From DASWHR01 sp036398095 (lineage in GTDB: Bacteria; Actinomycetota; AC-67), in contig DASWHR010000130.1 of NCBI GenBank assembly GCA_036398095.1, positions 23,503 to 87,502 on the forward strand: a stretch of 64,000 nt of DNA, read 5' to 3'. Position numbers and translations under genes: made by a program. Within the stretch, counting starts at the first letter, position 1; each line of letters begins with the position of its first letter. Positions 35,089 to 46,316 of the stretch are shown here, piece after piece. The notes under the pieces were generated by a model. It was not told the origin of the DNA. It saw only the letters and a program-made list of their open reading frames with translations, and ran no database searches.

Positions 35089-38000
35089 ATGTTCAACGCC
35101 ATGCCCGAAAAGCAGGGACTCTACGATCCGCAGTTCGAGCGCGACTCGTGCGGTGTCGGCTTCGTCGTGGATATGAAGGGCCGGCCGAGTCACCGCATCG
35201 TGGACCTTGCGATCTCGGCGCTGCTCAACTTGGAGCACCGCGGCGCGACCGGCGCGGAGACCAACACCGGCGACGGTGCCGGAATCCTGACGCAGATGCC
35301 CGACCGGTTCCTCCGCGACGTCGCCGGCGTAGATCTGCCGGATCTTGGCCACTACGCGGCCGGCATGGCCTTCCTGCCGCAGGACCCGGACGCGCGCGGC
35401 GCGGCGATCGCCGCGATCGAACGGCTCGGCGACGAAGAGGGTTTGACCGTCCTGGGGTGGCGCGACGTGCCGGTCGACGATTCGATGATCGGCGAGCAGG
35501 CGCGCGAGATGATGCCCGTCTTCCGCCACGTCTTCATCGACGGCAACGGATTCGAAGGCTTGGACCTGGAGCGCCGCGTGTTCATGCTGCGCAAGCGCAT
35601 CGAGCATGAAGCCGGCGTCTATTTTCCGAGCCTGTCCACGCGGACGATCATTTGGAAGGGCATGCTCACCTGCCCGCAGCTTCCGGACTTCTTCCCCGAC
35701 ATCCGCGACGAGCGGCTCGAGACGGCGCTGGCGCTGGTGCACTCGCGCTTCTCGACGAACACGTTTCCATCGTGGCCGCTTGCGCATCCGTACCGGATGA
35801 TCGCCCACAACGGCGAGATCAACACGCTGCAAGGCAACCGCAACTGGATGCGCGCTCGCGAAGCGTTGCTGGCTTCCGATCTTCTGCCGGGCAAACTGGA
35901 GCGCATCTTCCCGATCATCACGCCGGGTGCGAGCGATTCGGCGTCGTTCGACGAGGTGCTGGAGCTGCTCCACATGGGCGGGCGGTCGTTGCCTCACGCG
36001 GTGCTGATGATGATTCCCGAAGCGTGGGAGAACCATCGCTCGATGGGCCACGAACGGCGCGCGTTCTACCAGTTCCATTCGTCGTTGATGGAACCGTGGG
36101 ACGGGCCGGCGTCGATCGCGTTCACCGATGGGAGCGTGATCGGCGCGGTGCTCGATCGCAACGGCCTGAGGCCGTCGCGCTACTGGGTGACCGACGACGA
36201 CTTGGTCGTCATGGCCTCCGAAGTCGGCGTCCTCGACGTCGATCCGGGCAAAATTGTCCGCAAGGGGCGGCTGCAACCGGGCAAGATCTTCTTGGTCGAC
36301 ACGGCCAAGGGTCGCATCGTCGAAGACGACGAGATCAAGAACGAACTCGCGCGGGAACACCCCTACGACGACTGGCTGCACGCCGGCGTGATCCGGCTGC
36401 GCGAGCTTCCGGCGCGCGAACGACGCCGCCCGACGCATTCGTCGGTTCTGCGGCGCCAGCAGACCTTCGGCTACACCGAAGAAGAGCTGCGCGTGCTGAT
36501 CGGCCCGATGGCCGGCTCCGGCGCGGAGCCGGTCGGCTCGATGGGCAACGACGCGCCTCTGGCGGCCCTGTCGTCGCGACCGCGGCTACTGTTCGACTAC
36601 TTCCGCCAACTCTTCGCACAGGTGACCAATCCGCCGCTGGACGCGATCCGCGAGGAGCTCGTTACCGCGATGTCGTCGTCGGTCGGACCCGAGCACAACC
36701 TGCTGGAGCCGGCGCCGGCGTCGTGCCGCCAGATCGAACTGCCGTATCCGGTGATCGACAACGACGAGCTCGCCAAGCTGATCCACGTGGACGAGGACGG
36801 CAACATGCCGGGCTTTCGTGCGCAATTGTTCAGCGGCTTGTACCGGGTCGCCGGCGACGGAGCGGCGCTTCGGGAACGGCTCGACGAGATCTGCCGCGAG
36901 GTCGACGACGCGATCGCCGGCGGCGTCCGCCTGATCGTGTTGTCGGACCGTCACTCCGACGCAGCACTCGCGCCGATCCCCTCGCTGCTGCTGACCTCGG
37001 CCGTTCACCACCATCTGATCCGCGAAAAGACGCGCACGAAAGTGGGTCTGGTCGTCGAGACCGGCGACGCGCGTGAGGTGCACCACATCGCCTGCCTGAT
37101 CGGCTACGGCGCCGGCGCCGTGAATCCATACCTCGCCTTCGAAACCGTCGAGGACATGATCGCGCGCGACGAGCTGACCGGCGTCACGCCCGAGAAGGCG
37201 ATCTACAACTTGATCAAGGGGCTCGGCAAGGGCGTGCTCAAGACGATGTCGAAGATGGGCATCTCGACGGTCGCGTCCTACACCGGCGCCCAGGTCTTCG
37301 AAGCGATCGGGCTGTCGCACGAGCTGGTCGACCAATACTTCACGGGAACGGTCAGCCGTCTGGGCGGAATCGAGCTGGAAGGGGTCGCGCGCGAGTGCGC
37401 GGCGCGGCACCGGATCGCCTACCCGGACCGGCCGGAATCACGCGCGCATCGCGGGCTGGAGATCGGCGGCCATTATGCATGGCGGCGCGAAGGCGAAACG
37501 CATCTGTTCAACCCGGAAGTTGTCGCGCTGCTTCGTCAAGCGGTGCGCGACGACAGCTACGCGACGTTCAAGAAATACTCGGCCGCGGTGGACGATCAAG
37601 CGCGGAGCCTGGCGACGCTACGCGGGCTGTTCAAGATCAAAGACCAAGAACGCGAGGCGATCCCGATCGACGAGGTCGAACCCATCGAGGAGATCGTCAA
37701 GCGCTTCGCGACCGGCGCGATGTCCTACGGGTCGATCTCGCAGGAGGCGCACGAGACGCTCGCGATCGCGATGAACCGCCTCGGCGGCCGGTCCAACTCG
37801 GGGGAAGGCGGCGAGGATCCCGAGCGCGATCATCTGGATCCGAACGGCGATTCGCGGCGCAGCCGGATCCGTCAGGTTGCGTCCGCCCGCTTCGGCGTCA
37901 CCAGCCGCTACCTGTCCAACGCCGACGACTTGCAGATCAAGATCGCTCAAGGCGCAAAGCCCGGCGAAGGCGGACAGTTGCCGGGACAGAAGGTGTACCC

Positions 38001-39618
38001 CTGGATCGCCAAGACGCGGTTCGCAACGCCGGGCGTCGGCCTGATCTCGCCGCCGCCGCACCACGACATCTACTCGATCGAAGACATCGCACAACTAATC
38101 CACGACCTGAAGAACTCCAATCCGCTCGCGCGCGTGCACGTCAAACTGGTCGCAGAAGTCGGCGTCGGCACCGTCGCGGCGGGGGTGTGCAAGGCGAAGT
38201 CGGATGTGGTGCTGATCAGCGGCCACGACGGCGGCACCGGCGCGTCGCCGCTGTCCTCGCTCAAGCATGCCGGCGGCCCCTGGGAGCTCGGTCTGGCCGA
38301 AACGCAGCAGACGCTGCTGCTGAACGGCTTGCGCGACCGGATCGTGGTGCAGGTGGACGGTCAGCTCAAGACCGGACGCGACGTCGTGATCGGCGCGCTG
38401 CTCGGCGCCGACGAGTTCGGCTTCGCGACCGCGCCGCTGGTCGCGATCGGCTGCATCATGATGCGGGTCTGCCATCTGGATCTGTGCCCCGTCGGGATTG
38501 CGACGCAGAATCCGGAGCTTCGCAAGCGCTTCGACGGCGAACCCGAGCACGCGATGGCCTTCATGCGATTCGTTGCGCAAGAGGTTCGCGAGATCCTGGC
38601 CGGACTCGGGTTCCGCTCGTTGCAAGAAGCGATCGGCCGCGCCGAACTGATCGATCCGCACGCGGCGATCGAGCATTGGAAGACCGACGGCATGGACCTC
38701 GCGCCGATCCTGCATGTTCCCGATGTCGGCGACGCGATCCGGCACAACGCCGGGGAACAGGATCACGGCCTTGACAAGGCGCTCGACAACGAGCTCATCG
38801 AACGGTGCCGCGGCGCGATCGAGCACGGAACGCCGATCTCGTTCGAAATGCCCATCCGCAACGTCAACCGCACGGTCGGCACGATGCTCGGATACCAGAT
38901 CTCGCGGAAGTGGGGCGAGGACGGCCTTCCCGACGGCACGATCGACATTCGGTTCCGCGGAAGCGCCGGCCAGTCGTTCGGGGCCTTCCTTCCGAACGGT
39001 ATCCGCCTGACGCTGGAAGGCGACGCGAACGACTACGTCGGCAAGGGCTTGTCGGGCGGCATCATCGTGGTCCATCCCGATCGCGAAGCCCGCTTCAAGC
39101 CGGCCGAGAACATCATCGCCGGAAACGTGATCCTGTACGGAGCGACCGGGGGCGAAGCCTATATTCGCGGTGTCGTCGGGGAGCGCTTCTGCGTCCGCAA
39201 CTCGGGAGCGACGGCGGTCGTCGAAGGCGTCGGCGACCACGCGTGCGAATACATGACCGGGGGCCGAGCGGTGATCTTGGGAGGCACCGGACGCAACTTC
39301 GGGGCCGGCATGTCGGGCGGGATCGCGTTCGTCTACGACGCCGACGGCACCTTCCCGACGCGCGTGAACCCCGACATGGTGGATCTGGACCCGCTCGACG
39401 ACCAGGACGACCGGTGGCTGCACGAAACGATCGAGCGTCACTACCAGGCGACGATGTCCGGCGTCGCCTATCTGCTGCTGGCCGACTGGTACAAGGCGGC
39501 CGAGCGATTCGTGAAGGTCATGCCCAAGGACTACAAGCGCGTGGCCGAGGCGACGCGACGCGCCATGGAGCGCGGCGAGTCGGTTGAGGAAGCGGTTATG
39601 GCGGCGGCCCATGGGTGA
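35089..39618 (+). CDS. gltB: Glutamate synthase large subunit
   Basis: A 1509-residue enzyme that transfers the glutamine amide to 2-oxoglutarate, giving two glutamates. The N-terminal Ntn amidotransferase begins at catalytic Cys21 ([11 protein letters not shown]), which implies removal of a 20-residue propeptide. The central and FMN-binding synthase domains contain the [20 protein letters not shown] and [19 protein letters not shown] regions and the [3Fe-4S] cysteines in [20 protein letters not shown]. The C-terminal glutamate-synthase beta-helix (GFLP-type, [13 protein letters not shown]) is complete. It partners with GltD; the stop overlaps the gltD start by 8 bp. Confidence 0.97.
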   Translation: MFNAMPEKQGLYDPQFERDSCGVGFVVDMKGRPSHRIVDLAISALLNLEHRGATGAETNTGDGAGILTQMPDRFLRDVAGVDLPDLGHYAAGMAFLPQDPDARGAAIAAIERLGDEEGLTVLGWRDVPVDDSMIGEQAREMMPVFRHVFIDGNGFEGLDLERRVFMLRKRIEHEAGVYFPSLSTRTIIWKGMLTCPQLPDFFPDIRDERLETALALVHSRFSTNTFPSWPLAHPYRMIAHNGEINTLQGNRNWMRAREALLASDLLPGKLERIFPIITPGASDSASFDEVLELLHMGGRSLPHAVLMMIPEAWENHRSMGHERRAFYQFHSSLMEPWDGPASIAFTDGSVIGAVLDRNGLRPSRYWVTDDDLVVMASEVGVLDVDPGKIVRKGRLQPGKIFLVDTAKGRIVEDDEIKNELAREHPYDDWLHAGVIRLRELPARERRRPTHSSVLRRQQTFGYTEEELRVLIGPMAGSGAEPVGSMGNDAPLAALSSRPRLLFDYFRQLFAQVTNPPLDAIREELVTAMSSSVGPEHNLLEPAPASCRQIELPYPVIDNDELAKLIHVDEDGNMPGFRAQLFSGLYRVAGDGAALRERLDEICREVDDAIAGGVRLIVLSDRHSDAALAPIPSLLLTSAVHHHLIREKTRTKVGLVVETGDAREVHHIACLIGYGAGAVNPYLAFETVEDMIARDELTGVTPEKAIYNLIKGLGKGVLKTMSKMGISTVASYTGAQVFEAIGLSHELVDQYFTGTVSRLGGIELEGVARECAARHRIAYPDRPESRAHRGLEIGGHYAWRREGETHLFNPEVVALLRQAVRDDSYATFKKYSAAVDDQARSLATLRGLFKIKDQEREAIPIDEVEPIEEIVKRFATGAMSYGSISQEAHETLAIAMNRLGGRSNSGEGGEDPERDHLDPNGDSRRSRIRQVASARFGVTSRYLSNADDLQIKIAQGAKPGEGGQLPGQKVYPWIAKTRFATPGVGLISPPPHHDIYSIEDIAQLIHDLKNSNPLARVHVKLVAEVGVGTVAAGVCKAKSDVVLISGHDGGTGASPLSSLKHAGGPWELGLAETQQTLLLNGLRDRIVVQVDGQLKTGRDVVIGALLGADEFGFATAPLVAIGCIMMRVCHLDLCPVGIATQNPELRKRFDGEPEHAMAFMRFVAQEVREILAGLGFRSLQEAIGRAELIDPHAAIEHWKTDGMDLAPILHVPDVGDAIRHNAGEQDHGLDKALDNELIERCRGAIEHGTPISFEMPIRNVNRTVGTMLGYQISRKWGEDGLPDGTIDIRFRGSAGQSFGAFLPNGIRLTLEGDANDYVGKGLSGGIIVVHPDREARFKPAENIIAGNVILYGATGGEAYIRGVVGERFCVRNSGATAVVEGVGDHACEYMTGGRAVILGGTGRNFGAGMSGGIAFVYDADGTFPTRVNPDMVDLDPLDDQDDRWLHETIERHYQATMSGVAYLLLADWYKAAERFVKVMPKDYKRVAEATRRAMERGESVEEAVMAAAHG

Positions 39619-41056
39619 GCGCGGCGGGTTCCTCAAGCACGAGCGGGAAGCGATCCACTATCGCCCGCTCGACGAACGGCTGGCCGACTGGAATGAGGTC
39701 TACGCACGGCTGCCGCTGGTCAACGTCAAGACGCAGGCCGCGCGCTGCATGGACTGCGCCGTGCCGTTCTGTCACAGCGGCTGCCCGCTGGGAAACCTGA
39801 TCCCCGAGTGGAACGACCTCGTCTACCGCGACGAGTGGCGCGCGGCCATCGAACGGCTGCACGCCACGAACAACTTCCCCGAATTCACCGGCCGGCTGTG
39901 TCCGGCTCCGTGCGAAGGCTCGTGCGTGCTCGCCATCAACGCACCTGCGGTATCGATCAAGGCGATCGAAGTCTCGATCATCGACCGCGCCTTCGACGAA
40001 GGCTGGGTCACGCCGCTCCCGCCGAGCGTGAAGACCGGCAAGCGGGTCGCGGTGGTCGGCTCGGGACCGGCCGGGCTGGCGGCCGCACAACAACTGACGC
40101 GCGCCGGCCACGACGTCATCGTCTTCGAGCGAGCGGCCAATCCGGGCGGGCTGCTGCGATACGGCATTCCCGAGTTCAAGATGGAAAAGCGCATCCTTGA
40201 CCGGCGGCTGGAACAGATGCGCGCCGAAGGAACCGAGTTCCGGTGCAACGCCGACATCGGCGGGAACGTGGCGGTCGACGAGATTCGTCGCGAGTTCGAC
40301 GCGATCGTGCTCTGCGGCGGCTCGACGATCCCGCGAGACCTTCCCGTCCCCGGCCGCGAGCTCGGCGGCGTTCACTTCGCGATGGACTTCCTCACGAGCG
40401 CGAATAAGGTGCAGGAAGGGTCGCTGCGCGAGCCGACGATCAGCGCCGAAGGCAAGCACGTGATCATCATCGGCGGCGGCGACACCGGAGCCGACTGTCT
40501 CGGCACCGTCCACCGGCAGGGCGCGGCGTCGGTGCACCAGTTCGAGATCATGCCCCGCCCGCCGGACGAGCGCGCGCAGGACAACCCATGGCCGTCGTGG
40601 CCGCTGATCTACCGCACGTCGTCGGCGCACGAAGAGGGCGGCACGCGCGTGTACAGCGTCGGCACCGACCGGTTCGAGGGCGACGAAGACGGAAACGTCG
40701 TCGCGCTGCACGGCCGCGAGGTGGAGATGGGGATGCGCGACGGCCGCCCGACGTTCGAGCCGGTCGAAGGCAGCGAGTTCACGCTGAAGTGCGACTTGGC
40801 GCTGCTGGCGATGGGCTTCGCCGGCCCGCAGCGAACCGGCTTGCTCGAGCAGCTCGGGGTCGAGATCGACGCGCGAGGCAACGTGGTTCGCGACAAGCGC
40901 TGGATGACGAGCGTCGAAGGAGTCTTCGTCGCCGGCGACATGGGCCGCGGCCAGAGCCTGATCGTCTGGGCAATCGCAGAGGGCCGTTCCGCCGCCGCCG
41001 CGGTCGACGCGCACCTGACCGGCGACTCGCTCCTTCCGGCCCCGCTCCGCGCCTAA
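39611..41056 (+). CDS. gltD: Glutamate synthase small subunit
   Basis: A 481-residue flavoprotein that passes electrons from NAD(P)H to GltB. N-terminal iron-sulfur cysteines are seen in [18 protein letters not shown] and [11 protein letters not shown]. The first FAD-binding motif is [20 protein letters not shown] and the NADPH motif is [19 protein letters not shown]; the last domain ends with [21 protein letters not shown] 39611 lies inside gltB, so the subunits are translated in a coupled ratio. Confidence 0.97.
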   Translation: MGERGGFLKHEREAIHYRPLDERLADWNEVYARLPLVNVKTQAARCMDCAVPFCHSGCPLGNLIPEWNDLVYRDEWRAAIERLHATNNFPEFTGRLCPAPCEGSCVLAINAPAVSIKAIEVSIIDRAFDEGWVTPLPPSVKTGKRVAVVGSGPAGLAAAQQLTRAGHDVIVFERAANPGGLLRYGIPEFKMEKRILDRRLEQMRAEGTEFRCNADIGGNVAVDEIRREFDAIVLCGGSTIPRDLPVPGRELGGVHFAMDFLTSANKVQEGSLREPTISAEGKHVIIIGGGDTGADCLGTVHRQGAASVHQFEIMPRPPDERAQDNPWPSWPLIYRTSSAHEEGGTRVYSVGTDRFEGDEDGNVVALHGREVEMGMRDGRPTFEPVEGSEFTLKCDLALLAMGFAGPQRTGLLEQLGVEIDARGNVVRDKRWMTSVEGVFVAGDMGRGQSLIVWAIAEGRSAAAAVDAHLTGDSLLPAPLRA

Positions 41057-41069
41057 ACGCGATCCCCGG

Positions 41070-41921
41070 TCAGATCTTCGAGATCACGTTGGCGTTGAAG
41101 TCGTCGAACCAGCGGCGCAGTTCGTCGGCGTCGCGCGCGAATGCGGGCGTGACGATGCGATCGACGCCGGCGTCGGCGAGCGCGCGAATGCTGTCGGCGT
41201 CCATCGCGCCGGATGTCACCTCGATCGAGGACGGATCGCGACCCGCCTCGGTCGCCGCCTCACGCATGACCGTCAGCAGGCCGGCGAGATGCGCCGGTCC
41301 GAGTCCCCAGGGAAAAAAGCCGTCCCCGATCCGGCCGGCGCGCCGCGCCGCCGCTTCGGTATGCCCGCCGACGATGATCGGGATCGGGCGGGCGGGTTTC
41401 GGATAGCTCAGCGCACGATCGAACGAGGCGAAGCGTCCGTCGAACGTCGGCTCGTCCTGCTCCCACAGCACCCGCAGCGCGGCGACATACTCGTCGGTGC
41501 GCGCACCGCGCTGTTCGAACGGGATGCCGAGCGCGCGGAACTCTTCTTCGAGCCACCCGACGCCGATGCCGAGCAGCAACCGGCCGCCGGACAACTGATC
41601 CAGGGTCGCGCATTCCTTCGCGAGCAGCACCGGATTGCGCTGAGGAAGGATCAAGATTCCGGTCGCTAGATTGATCCGCTCCGTAACGGCGGCCGCATAC
41701 GTGAGCCACACCAGCGGATCGCCGATCGCGATCTCGTCGCGGCCGGGCATTTTCCCGTCCTCTGAATACGGATAGCGCGAGGCATAGCCCGCGGGCACGA
41801 CGACGTGCTCGACGGCCCAGAGCGACTCGAATCCGGCCTCCTCGGCCATCCGAGCCAGCACGCCCGCGTGCTCCGGCCGCACACGGCGGCCGGCGTTCAC
41901 CCCGGTGATCCCGAATTTCAC
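41070..41921 (-). CDS. LLM-class F420-dependent oxidoreductase
   Basis: A 283-residue TIM-barrel luciferase-like monooxygenase. Typical segments are KFGITGVNAGRRVRPEHAGV, ESLWAVEHVVVPAGYASRYP, INLATGILILPQRNPVLLAK and GRLLLGIGVGWLEEEFRALG, then IPIIVGGHTEAAARRAGRIG. This subgroup (TIGR03619-like) is predicted to use coenzyme F420 rather than FMN, which fits an actinobacterium. Its substrate is unknown. It is convergent with gltD and divergent from the gene at 42054. Confidence 0.88.
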   Translation of the reverse strand: MKFGITGVNAGRRVRPEHAGVLARMAEEAGFESLWAVEHVVVPAGYASRYPYSEDGKMPGRDEIAIGDPLVWLTYAAAVTERINLATGILILPQRNPVLLAKECATLDQLSGGRLLLGIGVGWLEEEFRALGIPFEQRGARTDEYVAALRVLWEQDEPTFDGRFASFDRALSYPKPARPIPIIVGGHTEAAARRAGRIGDGFFPWGLGPAHLAGLLTVMREAATEAGRDPSSIEVTSGAMDADSIRALADAGVDRIVTPAFARDADELRRWFDDFNANVISKI

Positions 41922-42053
41922 GCGCGGATTCTATCCCTCACACGACGCCCGAACGCCGGGACGTATGGTCCCGCTTCGACCCGGCCGTTCGGCACCTGCC
42001 GCGACGCGGGCGGCGGTCGATCCTATAGACGTAGCTCGGATCGAGGAGACGTC

Positions 42054-42509
42054 GTGTTTGTCTACTATTTCGTTCACATCGAGGCCCCTTTTGAGGAGGC
42101 CGAGGCTGCCGTGCTCGGCAGAATCGGCGCGCTGGCCTCGATCGCCGACGAGTCCTACCGCTCCGGCGAGGCGCTTTCGATGAACGGGAGCGGGGACGCG
42201 CTGGTCAAGGTCGTTCGCATGGAGGCCGGCGAGCCGATTCGCGGCGCGAGCGAAACCGCCGTGCCGCTGATCTGGGAGGCCACGGGCTCGGGAATCCTGT
42301 TCCCACGGATGGAAGCCGACCTGGTCGTCGCCCGCGTCGGGCCGGAACTCACCCAAATCTCGTTCCGAGGCTCCTACACCCCGCCGTTCGGTCGCTTGGG
42401 GCGCACGCTCGACCGCACGGTCATGCACCGGGTCGCCGAGGCGGTCGTCAAGCGCTTCGTGGACCGGATCGCTCTGTCGGTCGCAGCCGAGATGCCGACC
42501 GCGTTCTAA
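42054..42509 (+). CDS. SRPBCC-like hypothetical protein
   Basis: A 151-residue protein starting at GTG 42054 with GAGGAG 5-6 nt upstream. The alternating strand pattern (FVYYFVHIEAPFEEAEAAVL, then ETAVPLIWEATGSGILFPRM, then TQISFRGSYTPPFGRLGRTL) followed by a long C-terminal helix (VMHRVAEAVVKRFVDRIALS) suggests a ligand-binding SRPBCC/START-like fold. No ligand can be named. Its stop overlaps the convergent multicopper oxidase stop. Confidence 0.6.
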   Translation: MFVYYFVHIEAPFEEAEAAVLGRIGALASIADESYRSGEALSMNGSGDALVKVVRMEAGEPIRGASETAVPLIWEATGSGILFPRMEADLVVARVGPELTQISFRGSYTPPFGRLGRTLDRTVMHRVAEAVVKRFVDRIALSVAAEMPTAF

Positions 42510-44407
42510 GCCGGCCCGACCGAGAACTGCGCCATCATCGCGCGGTCCTCATGTTCGAGCACATGGCAATGGAACACGTAGGTCCCCAAATGATCGGTGA
42601 ACCGCGAGACGATCTCGACCACTTCGTTCGGCCGCACCAAGAACGATTCCTTCAATCCTTGCTCGGCCAGCAGCGCGTCCTCGGGATACGGCTCGGCCGA
42701 GATTCGGCGGATCAGCCACCAGTCCACGTCGTGGATGTGCATCACGTGGTTGACCGGCGTCGTGTTGACGAAGACCCAGCGTTCGGCGCTGCCGAGCCGC
42801 GGATTCAGCGGCGCGGTGTCGATCCGCGACGAGTCGTATTCGCGGCCGTTGATCGTCCAAACCAGATCGCCGGCCTGCGACTGGGTGAGCGCCCACAGCC
42901 GGGTATGCGCGATCGGCGGAACGGGGATCGGGTCGGCCGGCCGGAGCACCGCCGGCACGCTGCTCGGATCCGTGACATCGGGACCGATCCGGAACTGCAT
43001 CACGTCACGAATGCTCAGCGGAATTCCTCCAACGTTCTTCAACACGAGATCTTGACCGTCGCGGCCGGCGAAATCGACGACGACCTCGGCGCGCTCGGCA
43101 GGACCCAGCTTGATCGCGGTACGGAGAACCGGTGCGGGCAGCAAGCCGCTCTCGGTTCCGATCTGCAGCATCGTCGTTGCGTCTTCGAACGCGAACATGA
43201 ATTCGGTGGTGTTCGACGCGTTGAACAGCCGAAGCCGGTACTTGGCGCCGGCCACATCGAAGTAGGGCTGCGCGACGCCGTTGACCAACACCGTATTGCC
43301 ACGCACTCCGCTTGGGTTGAACTGATACGCGAGCTGATTGTTGTCGTCGAAGCTTCGGTCCACGACCATCAGCGGCACGTCGAACGCGCCTTTCGGCAGC
43401 GGCAGCGCGGCCTCGACCGCATCGTCGAGGATGACCATCCCGGCCAGCCCGTTCCACACGTTGCGTCCGGTCACGTCCATGCGGTGATCGTGATACCACT
43501 GCAGCGCCGCGCGTTCGGGCTTCCCGTCCTCGACGAAGTCGTAGGTGTAGGTGCGCGAGCCGCCGGTGGGAATCAGATGCGAGTCGGGCTGGCCGTCCTC
43601 GGTCGAGGCCGAATGATTCCCGTGGTGGTGGACCGTCATCGAGCCGGCCGCGGCAGGAAGGCTGTTGGTGAACGTCACGCGCGTCGTCGCGCCGCTGGGC
43701 CGACGGATCGTCGGACCGGGAAACGTGCCGTCGTAGGTCCACATCGTCGTCGGCGCGCCGGGAAGGATCGGCACGGCGGCTTCGCGCATCTCGATCGCGA
43801 TGTTCTCGCCGGTGAGCTCGTGCGGGATGACCAGCGGCTGCGTGAACGGCACCGCGGCGGCGGTCGCGACCGGCATGCGAGCCGGCAACATCGACACGAG
43901 CGCCGCGAGCGCCAGCACAACGCGCGCGCGCGGCAGCGGAGCGAGGGCAATGCGGACCCGGCGAAGCGCGGCGATCGGACGGGATGCCTCGGCGGCAATG
44001 GACGTCGCGGCGGCAGCGAAGAAGACCGGCAACGCGTCGCGGGCCGCGTGGGCCGGCGTGAAGATGTGCCCGCTCGCGGCGTGGTCGGCGTGGCCGGTCG
44101 CGGCGGCCGCGGCAAGAATCTCGTGCACCGCGGCGCCGGGAACCATCCCCGCGGACAGGATCGCGGCCGTGCCGAGCGGACGCGGCAGGCCGGTGCGACG
44201 CGCCAGCCACCGGCCGCCGAGAACGGCGACCAAAGCCAGCGGCAGCGCGGGAATCGCGTCGGCGACGATGTGCCCCGCGTGCGCGGCGACCGAAGCTGCC
44301 GGATCCTGCGATGCGTGCAGAATGCGGCCGATCCCGGCCGCGGTCAGCGCAAGCAACACGCTTTCGCGCCGGATCGTTCGTGTTGAGCCCCAACCGATAT
44401 CGTGCAC
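42506..44407 (-). CDS. Multicopper oxidase with N-terminal multi-helix membrane domain
   Basis: About 634 residues. The N-terminal 180 residues form roughly five hydrophobic helices (AIPALPLALVAVLGGRWLAR, GTAAILSAGMVPGAAVHEIL, ALPVFFAAAATSIAAEA, RVVLALAALVSMLPARMPVA) with a His-rich loop (TGHADHAASGHIF). The rest is a CotA/laccase-like multicopper oxidase with all four copper motifs: TVHHHGNHSAS, LQWYHDHRMDV, NHVMHIHDVDWWL and YVFHCHVLEHEDRAMM (T1 Cys and Met present). It could oxidise Cu(I), Mn(II), phenols or bilirubin-like substrates outside the membrane. GTG 44407 is a guess; the frame is open further upstream and no good RBS was seen. Confidence 0.82.
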   Translation of the reverse strand: MHDIGWGSTRTIRRESVLLALTAAGIGRILHASQDPAASVAAHAGHIVADAIPALPLALVAVLGGRWLARRTGLPRPLGTAAILSAGMVPGAAVHEILAAAAATGHADHAASGHIFTPAHAARDALPVFFAAAATSIAAEASRPIAALRRVRIALAPLPRARVVLALAALVSMLPARMPVATAAAVPFTQPLVIPHELTGENIAIEMREAAVPILPGAPTTMWTYDGTFPGPTIRRPSGATTRVTFTNSLPAAAGSMTVHHHGNHSASTEDGQPDSHLIPTGGSRTYTYDFVEDGKPERAALQWYHDHRMDVTGRNVWNGLAGMVILDDAVEAALPLPKGAFDVPLMVVDRSFDDNNQLAYQFNPSGVRGNTVLVNGVAQPYFDVAGAKYRLRLFNASNTTEFMFAFEDATTMLQIGTESGLLPAPVLRTAIKLGPAERAEVVVDFAGRDGQDLVLKNVGGIPLSIRDVMQFRIGPDVTDPSSVPAVLRPADPIPVPPIAHTRLWALTQSQAGDLVWTINGREYDSSRIDTAPLNPRLGSAERWVFVNTTPVNHVMHIHDVDWWLIRRISAEPYPEDALLAEQGLKESFLVRPNEVVEIVSRFTDHLGTYVFHCHVLEHEDRAMMAQFSVGPA

Positions 44408-44570
44408 GCCGAATGGTTCGACGCGCCGCCGGGCCGGCCCTGCCCGTCCCGGCCCGCATCGGGACGAACCGAGCAAATCGCAATGATCCCCTCTCGGAGT
44501 GAGGCGACGGGACCCGTCGACGGGGTAGGTTGCCTCGAAGACGGGAATCCCCGGTTTCGAAGGAGCATCG

Positions 44571-44927
44571 ATGCGACTGTTCAAAGGGCGTTCCGAAAAC
44601 GACATCGAGGCGGCCGATCTGCCGCGCGTCGCCGAAGCCGGCGACGTCATCGACGTCCGCACCTATCACGAATGGGAGGCGGGTCATCTGCCGTTCGCGC
44701 GGCACATCCCGATCGATGAGCTGCTCGCGCGTGTGGGCGAGCTCGACAAAGAACGGCTGAGCGTGTTCATCTGCCACATCGGCGCGCGCAGTCTGGCTGC
44801 CAGCGACGCGCTGGGACGCAACGGCTACCGGACGGCCAACGTCTCGGGCGGTATGGAAGCCGCGAAGACCGCGGGCTTGCCGGTCGTACGCGACGACGGC
44901 TCACCCGGACGAGTCGTGGGCGCCTGA
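44571..44927 (+). CDS. Single-domain rhodanese
   Basis: A 118-residue rhodanese (thiosulfate or persulfide sulfurtransferase fold). DVIDVRTYHEWEAGHLPFAR leads to the active loop VFICHIGARSLAASDAL, whose Cys and Arg/Ser match the catalytic CxxGxRS pattern. It is followed after 9 bp by the persulfide dioxygenase-rhodanese gene, so the pair likely oxidises sulfide-derived persulfide. ATG 44571 has GAAGGAG upstream. Confidence 0.88.
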   Translation: MRLFKGRSENDIEAADLPRVAEAGDVIDVRTYHEWEAGHLPFARHIPIDELLARVGELDKERLSVFICHIGARSLAASDALGRNGYRTANVSGGMEAAKTAGLPVVRDDGSPGRVVGA

Positions 44928-44936
44928 GGGGTCGCG

Positions 44937-46316
44937 ATGAAGATCGAGCAGTTCATCCTCGAGAGCCTCGGTCATGCCTCGTACCTGCTTGCGAGCGAAA
45001 GCAGCGGCGAGGCGATCGTGGTGGACCCGCGCCGCGACGTGGACCCGTATTTGGACGCGGAGCGACGCTACGGTGTGCGCATCGTCGGCGTGCTCGACAC
45101 GCATCAGCACAACGACTACGTGTCCGGCATCGTCGAGCTATCCCGCCGCACGGGCGCGCAGATGCTCGCGTCGGCCGAAGCCAACGTCGGCTACGACAAC
45201 CGCGCGGTCAAGGACGGCGAAGAGCTGGCGCTGGGCGAGATGCGACTTCGCGTCGTCCACACGCCCGGCCACACCCCCGAGCATGTGAGCCTGCTGGTCT
45301 TCGACGGCGCGGACGAACCGGCGATGCTGATCTCGGGTGGCGCGCTGCTGGTGGGCGACCTGGCGCGTCCCGATCTGCTCGGCGGTCCGGAGGAAAAGCG
45401 CGACGCGGCCCGCACGTTCTGCCGCACGCTGCAAGACAAGATTCTGCCGCTGCCCGATCACGTGCTCGTGTATCCGACGCACGTTGCCGGCTCGCTGTGC
45501 GGCGGCAACATCGGAAGCCGGTACTCCACGACCGTCGGATACGAGCGGCGGACGAACCCGGTGCTGTCCGCCGTCGCCGCCCGCGACGTGTTCGTCGAAG
45601 AGTGCATCCGCATGGACGACCTTCCCGCCGTCCCACCGTACTGGCGCCGGATGCGCGGGCTGAACCAGCGCGGCCCCGAGCCGGTCGGCGTGATTCCGCC
45701 ACCGCCGGCCCTACAGGTGGACGCGTTCGCGCGTCGCATGCAGGACGGTGCGGTGGTGTTGGACGCGCGTTCGCCCGAAGCGTTCGCCGGCACGCACATT
45801 CCCGGCGCGCTCAACGTCGGCCTGTCCACATCGTTTCCGACCTGGGCCGGCACGATCGTGCCCGACGACCGCGACATCGTGCTGGTCCTTCACGAGCCGT
45901 CCGATCTGACCGAGGTCGTGTGGAGCCTGCTGCGGATCGGCTACCGCGTCCCGGCGGGCTGGCTCGCCGGCGGTATCTCGTCGTGGCGAACGTCGGCGCG
46001 CGAGATCGGCTTCGTGCCGCACGTTCAGGTGCGCGACCTAGCGGCGCGGCGCGGCGACTACGTCGTCTTAGATGTGCGGCAGCCGGGCGAGTGGGCCGAT
46101 GGGCACGTCGATGGCGCGTTGTTCGTCACCGGCGCCGAGGTGCCCGAGCGGCTCGCCGAAATACCGGACGGCAAGCCGGTCGCGATCATGTGCGGCAGCG
46201 GATATCGATCCAGCGTCATAGCGAGCCTGCTCAAGCACCACGGCCGCAGCGACGTGGTGAACATCCTCGGCGGCATGAGCGCCTGGCGAAGCGCCGGCCT
46301 TCCAACGACGAACTAG
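44937..46316 (+). CDS. Persulfide dioxygenase-rhodanese fusion
   Basis: A 459-residue fusion. N-terminal MBL-fold persulfide dioxygenase: metal site VLDTHQHNDYVSGIVELSRR and VVHTPGHTPEHVSLLV. Then two rhodanese domains. The first (VVLDARSPEAFAGTHIPGAL) has DIVLVLHEPSDLTEV where the catalytic loop should be, without cysteine, so it is probably inactive. The second (YVVLDVRQPGEWADGHVDGA) keeps VAIMCGSGYRSSVIAS with Cys. Together they would oxidise persulfide sulfur to sulfite and move sulfane sulfur (CstB/BLH-type chemistry). In the same operon as the upstream rhodanese. The third residue of the HxHxDH motif is followed by Tyr, which is typical of this group. Confidence 0.88.
   Translation: MKIEQFILESLGHASYLLASESSGEAIVVDPRRDVDPYLDAERRYGVRIVGVLDTHQHNDYVSGIVELSRRTGAQMLASAEANVGYDNRAVKDGEELALGEMRLRVVHTPGHTPEHVSLLVFDGADEPAMLISGGALLVGDLARPDLLGGPEEKRDAARTFCRTLQDKILPLPDHVLVYPTHVAGSLCGGNIGSRYSTTVGYERRTNPVLSAVAARDVFVEECIRMDDLPAVPPYWRRMRGLNQRGPEPVGVIPPPPALQVDAFARRMQDGAVVLDARSPEAFAGTHIPGALNVGLSTSFPTWAGTIVPDDRDIVLVLHEPSDLTEVVWSLLRIGYRVPAGWLAGGISSWRTSAREIGFVPHVQVRDLAARRGDYVVLDVRQPGEWADGHVDGALFVTGAEVPERLAEIPDGKPVAIMCGSGYRSSVIASLLKHHGRSDVVNILGGMSAWRSAGLPTTN

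Noticed and set aside
38095..39636. 513-residue frame on the minus strand across gltB
   Set aside because: gltB is unambiguous on the plus strand; the antisense product has no recognisable fold.
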